A stretch of 64,000 nt of DNA from Pedobacter sp. MC2016-24 (GTDB lineage Bacteria; Bacteroidota; Bacteroidia; Sphingobacteriales; Sphingobacteriaceae), in the NCBI RefSeq assembly GCF_015223055.1, contig NZ_JADFBX010000006.1, positions 248,001-312,000 of the forward strand, read 5' to 3'. Made by a program: the position numbers and the translations under genes. The notes beneath the pieces were generated by a model that made no database searches, had not been told where the DNA came from, and worked only from the letters and a program-made list of their open reading frames with translations. Positions 60,001 to 64,000 of the stretch are shown here, one piece after another. Positions within the stretch are counted from its first letter, which is position 1; each line of letters opens with the position of its first letter.

Positions 60001-62073
60001 ATGAATACCTTAAAAAATAGAAATGTCTTTTTTATGCTACTTGCGGGCTTACTGGCTTTAACCAGCTGTAAGAAAGAAGTTAGTTTTGAAGGAGCCGACA
60101 ATTACATCACTTCCTTTTCTTTAAACCAATCTGGTTCTGTCATTTATGCGGCCATATCAGATCGTTCCATCACGCTGAAAGCGCCTGAGGGCTTATCCCT
60201 GGATCAGGCGAAAGTAGCCGTTGTTTTGAGTGAAAATGCAACTATATACCCGGATCCTTCATCAATAACGGAATGGGACGATGAAATGCAGTTTGTGGTA
60301 ACAGCACATAATGGAACCAAACAAACTTATAAGTACACTGTAGTCAGGAGTAGTATTGCTGCTGAGGAAACGATTATTCTACCAACGCAGGCAGATGTTG
60401 ATGCCTTTGGAAAGCAGGGGATTACCGAAATTAAGGGTAGTCTGATCATTGGCCGGGTTACAGGGAAAGATTCCGTTACCAGTCTTGCTCCTTTAAGCAA
60501 GCTTAAAAAGATCGGTTATTCGTTTACTTTATATCCTACCTATTCTGGTAAAGACCTGATTGGATTGGAGAATTTAGAGCGTATCGGTGCCGATCTTCAG
60601 ATTGAAGGCGTTCGGAGTCTGCAAAACATTGTATTTGGCAATTTAGTAAATGCGGGTAGCATTTACATCAAGAGTCCGGTTGCAGTGAGCTTCGAGTTTC
60701 CGTCTTTAAAAACGGTGAATAAGACCTTGACACTGGACGGGCCGATCGCCGGAGTTTCTTTACCGGGATTAAGTACTGTGGGGGGACTATTGTCCTTAAA
60801 TACAGCTTCAAATTCTGGTGCAATGCTTTCAAAAGTAGCCTTCCCTTCTTTAAAAGAAACTGGTGGCCTGAGTTTTACCTATTTTACCAAACTGGAAAAA
60901 ATCGATTTATCTGAATTGCTGAAAACAGGAGATTTCAATATGGTCAGCTTGGCTGGTTTATACACCATCAGCGCGCCTAAGCTACAGACGGCTACCGGAA
61001 AAATAACCATCCCAACCACCAGCGCCTTGAGGGAGGTGAGCTTTCCGGCATTGGTTCAGGCGGGGGGATTAAGTATTGAAGCCAAGACTTTAAATAGTTT
61101 GGAGTTTCCGGTATTGAAAACTGTTTCGGGGATTTTGAAAGTAAATAACATCGCGGTAGATGGAATCAAAAATTTCACTGCACTCACAGAAGTTGGTACA
61201 GAGCTCTATTTAGGCGAGCTGACCAAGATGACCAGCTTCGGACTTCCGGCAGGTTTAAAAAAGATAGGTAAACTGACCATTTACAACCGATTGGTAGCTG
61301 TTCCTGCAGAAATCAATGTGAAAGGTTTAACTGTCGCTGAATTGAATATGCAGACTACAGGAAGCGTAAAGTTGATCGGCGACGATGTCTTTAAGGGTAC
61401 ATTAACCATTAATCCGACTGCACTGACTAACTTCCCGGTTTTGCAGGGCTTTTCTGAAGTTGACTCTCTTGGGTTCAACGGTTATATTTCTAACATCAAT
61501 GATGTACAGATCAATGGCATTAAGAAAATCAACAAAAGTTTTTTGATGCCGAATAACAATGTGAAAACCTTTAGTATGCCAGATCTGGAAGAAGTTGGTG
61601 GCAACTTTACCATTAACCATTTCAACGGTGTAACCCAAGCCACGATCGAGATTCCCAAATTGAAAAAAATTGGTGGTGATTTCAATGTGCAGATCCAGTC
61701 TACCTTAGTGAGTACGCTTAAATTTACTGCGCTGACTACGGTTGGTGGTAATTTTAACCTGGGTACCGGCTATAGCACCCGTTGTTTAACGAATGTTTTG
61801 TTCCCTGTACTTGAAAAGGTTGGAAAGAAATTAAGTATCTATGCCCAAAATGATTCACAGTCTTACGTAAATAATAAGGTTACCAATCTTGACGGATTTT
61901 CAGCGCTTAAAAACGTAACAGCGATTGATGTGAAAGCACAAACCAGCCTAGTTTCGTTTGCCGGATTTAAAAATGCATTTGCTTCGATCAGTGCAACAAG
62001 CTGGACGACTTCAAAAAATGCTTATAACCCGACTTATGCAGATCTTGCAGCCGGACGCTGGACAAATAATTAA
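60001..62073 (+). CDS. Repeat-rich surface lipoprotein (first paralogue)
   Basis: A 690-residue lipoprotein (LLALTSC lipobox near residue 22). An N-terminal domain of about 95 residues resembles the short beta domains before repeat regions (VVLSENATIYPDPSSITEW, FVVTAHNGTKQTYKYTVVR). The rest is a solenoid of irregular strands of about 20-25 residues with L/I/V-rich patterns such as FPSLKTVNKTLTLDG and LPGLSTVGGLLSLN, like a receptor L-domain or leucine-rich-like repeat. It likely extends from the cell surface. Same layout as the next gene. Position in the riboswitch operon suggests a corrinoid-related role, which is inference. Confidence 0.82.
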   Translation: MNTLKNRNVFFMLLAGLLALTSCKKEVSFEGADNYITSFSLNQSGSVIYAAISDRSITLKAPEGLSLDQAKVAVVLSENATIYPDPSSITEWDDEMQFVVTAHNGTKQTYKYTVVRSSIAAEETIILPTQADVDAFGKQGITEIKGSLIIGRVTGKDSVTSLAPLSKLKKIGYSFTLYPTYSGKDLIGLENLERIGADLQIEGVRSLQNIVFGNLVNAGSIYIKSPVAVSFEFPSLKTVNKTLTLDGPIAGVSLPGLSTVGGLLSLNTASNSGAMLSKVAFPSLKETGGLSFTYFTKLEKIDLSELLKTGDFNMVSLAGLYTISAPKLQTATGKITIPTTSALREVSFPALVQAGGLSIEAKTLNSLEFPVLKTVSGILKVNNIAVDGIKNFTALTEVGTELYLGELTKMTSFGLPAGLKKIGKLTIYNRLVAVPAEINVKGLTVAELNMQTTGSVKLIGDDVFKGTLTINPTALTNFPVLQGFSEVDSLGFNGYISNINDVQINGIKKINKSFLMPNNNVKTFSMPDLEEVGGNFTINHFNGVTQATIEIPKLKKIGGDFNVQIQSTLVSTLKFTALTTVGGNFNLGTGYSTRCLTNVLFPVLEKVGKKLSIYAQNDSQSYVNNKVTNLDGFSALKNVTAIDVKAQTSLVSFAGFKNAFASISATSWTTSKNAYNPTYADLAAGRWTNN

Positions 62074-62098
62074 TCGCGATCAGATGATAAAACCAAAC

Positions 62099-64000
62099 AT
62101 GAACACTAGAATAAATACCTTCCTATATATGATGCTTGCAATTGTCCTGCTGGGCAGTTGTAAAAAGGATAGCCTGTTTAAAGGCACCGACAATAACATT
62201 ACCGCTTTTGAACTCAACCAGGGAGATGTTGTTTTAAAAGGGGCAATCTCTCAGAATAATATTGTGATTACTGCGCCTGAAAACATGGTACTTACAGGTG
62301 CTACGCCTAAAGTTTTGCTGAGCGAAAAGGCAAGTATCCAGCCTGATCCTGCCAGTATCAGCAATTGGGACGAAGCACATGAGTTTGTGGTTACCGCACA
62401 TAACGGTAGCCAGACCACCTATAGTTATAAAGTAGAGAGAAACATCATTTCGCGCGAAGGTGATGTAGTTTTGTTAAGTCAGGCTGATGTAGATGCACTT
62501 GCAGCGCTTAAGCTGACTGCCATTAATGGTAGCCTGACCATCGGAAAAGCAAGTGGAGAAGATAAGATCACTTCGTTGGATGCCTTGTCTGGTTTGAAAT
62601 CCATTGCTTATGACCTGAACATCAACCCAACTTATACTGCTAAAGATCTTTCTGGGTTGAAAAATCTGGAACAGGTAGGCGCAATCCAGATCGGTGCTTT
62701 GGAGAAATTGGAAACGCTGGAATTGCCTAAGTTGAAAACCGTGATGCTCAACCTGGTTGTTAATGGGGCAGGAGTAAAAACCATTAAACTTCCTGAACTG
62801 CTTAAAATTGACAAAGGATTGCAGTTAATTTCCTTGTTATCACTTACCGAGATCAACTTTCCGAAGCTGAAGTCCATCGTACAGAACATCAGTATTCAGG
62901 GTTCTTATGCGCCAAGTTTACTCAAATCCATTGCTTTTCCTGAATTGGAGAACATGGAAGGAGATTTGATCATTTCACAATGGACACAACTGGCGTCGAT
63001 TCAATTCCCTAAGCTGAAAAAAGTAAATGAATTGAGTGTGATTGGGTTTGCGGAGTTGAAGGCTTTTGAAGCGCCACAGCTGAAAAATATCCTGGCCAAT
63101 CTGGAGATTTCTCACAATGAAAAAATGAGCACGCTGGACTTGTCGGGATTACAGACTGTTGCTGGCGGTTTTAGGCTACAAAATTTGCCTGAGCTTAAAA
63201 ATTTAGACGGATTGAAAAGTCTGACTTCAGTTCAAGGCGATTTGTTCTTTTACACCATGCCTGGGATAAAAAATATGAACGGCTTAAAAAGTTTAGTTTC
63301 TGTTGGTGGAAATGTGATGTTGTCTGGGTTTAATGTGTTGGAAGACCCCAATCTGGAGGCTTTGGCTAACCTCAAAAAGATCACAGGAACTTTGACCATT
63401 TCTGAAACTCCTTTTAAAAAGTTTACTGGTTTTGGATTAACTGAAATTAGTTCTTTATCGATTTTTGGTTACAATGTGTCTACGATTGAAGAAATTGACG
63501 TGACCAAATTGAACATCCTGACCAATATCACCTTAAGTAACATCAGTACCAATGTCAAATTGAAGGGGAAAGATAGCTATGATTGTGGGCTAACGTTCGA
63601 CCAGGCCAATGTGACCCTGGAAGGTTTTAAAGAGGTGAAAGATTTTACCTATAACATGTCTTCAGCAGATCTGAAACCGGTTCAAACCATTACGGTAGCT
63701 AAAGTTAAAAATAACCTGACTTTGGGGATTTACGGTTTCTCGAAATTGAGCTTGCCAAACCTGGAAGAAATCGGGAAAGCCAGCCGGATTACGGTGTCGA
63801 GTAAAATGGAACTTGACTTACCTGCACTTAAAAAATCGGGTAGCCTGGAAATTGCCGCAACACAAATGGATGTGTTAAATTTTCCGGCACTACAAACTAT
63901 AGATGGTGATTGCAGCATCAATACGGCCAATTACCAGGGATCTATGGGCGACTTGAAATTGCCTGCACTGACCAGTATAAACGGTACTTTAAAACTGTTC
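62099..64000 (+). CDS. Repeat-rich surface lipoprotein (second paralogue, cut by window end)
   Basis: The frame runs open to the end of the window (at least 634 codons). It starts at ATG 62099 (62084 is also possible) and has a lipobox IVLLGSC near residue 21. The N-terminal domain matches that of the previous gene (VLLSEKASIQPDPASISNW, FVVTAHNGSQTTYSYKVER), then SQADVDALAALKLTAINGSL and a similar beta-solenoid with repeats such as LPKLKTVMLNLVV and FPKLKKVNELSVI. It is 10-25 bp after its paralogue, a tandem duplication. The C-terminus is missing here. Confidence 0.85.
   Translation, partial: MNTRINTFLYMMLAIVLLGSCKKDSLFKGTDNNITAFELNQGDVVLKGAISQNNIVITAPENMVLTGATPKVLLSEKASIQPDPASISNWDEAHEFVVTAHNGSQTTYSYKVERNIISREGDVVLLSQADVDALAALKLTAINGSLTIGKASGEDKITSLDALSGLKSIAYDLNINPTYTAKDLSGLKNLEQVGAIQIGALEKLETLELPKLKTVMLNLVVNGAGVKTIKLPELLKIDKGLQLISLLSLTEINFPKLKSIVQNISIQGSYAPSLLKSIAFPELENMEGDLIISQWTQLASIQFPKLKKVNELSVIGFAELKAFEAPQLKNILANLEISHNEKMSTLDLSGLQTVAGGFRLQNLPELKNLDGLKSLTSVQGDLFFYTMPGIKNMNGLKSLVSVGGNVMLSGFNVLEDPNLEALANLKKITGTLTISETPFKKFTGFGLTEISSLSIFGYNVSTIEEIDVTKLNILTNITLSNISTNVKLKGKDSYDCGLTFDQANVTLEGFKEVKDFTYNMSSADLKPVQTITVAKVKNNLTLGIYGFSKLSLPNLEEIGKASRITVSSKMELDLPALKKSGSLEIAATQMDVLNFPALQTIDGDCSINTANYQGSMGDLKLPALTSINGTLKLF

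Noticed and set aside
1..64000. CRISPR arrays, insertion sequences, tRNA or rRNA genes, prophage
   Set aside because: No regularly spaced repeats, transposase, integrase or tRNA-like cloverleaf sequence was noticed; gene gaps are short and explained by regulatory elements. A tRNAscan or repeat search was not possible.

Overview
The window looks like ordinary chromosome from a Bacteroidota bacterium of the Sphingobacteriaceae, most like Pedobacter. The evidence is the SusC/SusD pair with FecI/FecR control, STN-domain transducers, many lipoproteins with an S/A-C lipobox, the short arginine decarboxylase and promoter motifs of the Bacteroidota type (TTTG, about 20 bp, TAnnTTTG). Base composition is moderate. 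I saw no insertion sequence, phage gene, CRISPR array, rRNA or tRNA.

1-20 kb is mostly metabolism: an Lrp-type regulator divergent from a PLP histidine decarboxylase, succinate-semialdehyde dehydrogenase, malate:quinone oxidoreductase, an AsmA-type protein, proBA, a PAS histidine kinase with a CheY-like regulator, a phosphohexomutase, lysC and lysA (with a small two-helix membrane protein between them), a START-like protein, glutaryl-CoA dehydrogenase, folB, a GlcD-type oxidase, a thioesterase and Hsp20.

20.9-29.8 kb is the most striking block. It is a tight minus-strand operon: an FhaA-like protein, a 32-residue membrane peptide, a membrane-anchored PP2C phosphatase, a 1332-residue fusion of a SEDS (RodA/FtsW) glycosyltransferase with a class B penicillin-binding transpeptidase, an FHA protein and a transmembrane Ser/Thr kinase. 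It matches, in content, the actinobacterial fhaA-fhaB-pstP-rodA-pbpA-pknA-pknB cluster, and suggests phospho-signalling control of a dedicated peptidoglycan synthase.

30-41 kb holds arginine genes (speA, arginase, argS), a lipoprotein of unknown role, an HxlR regulator divergent from an MFS exporter, a CoiA-like nuclease, an MmcQ/YjbR protein, a response regulator, efp and a secreted metallophosphatase. 41-50 kb is a complete FecI-FecR-SusC-SusD import locus with a zinc metallohydrolase lipoprotein and a DUF4302 lipoprotein. A PPK2 enzyme follows.

51-64 kb is devoted to vitamin B12. cobT-cobS-cobC (nucleotide-loop assembly) is followed, after a serine hydrolase on the other strand, by a promoter, a cobalamin riboswitch and an operon of a BtuB-like TonB receptor, a BtuG-like beta-propeller lipoprotein, a PKD-like surface lipoprotein and two tandem paralogous repeat lipoproteins, the second cut off by the window end. 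Uptake and assembly of corrinoids are therefore encoded side by side, with probable surface accessory proteins of unknown function.
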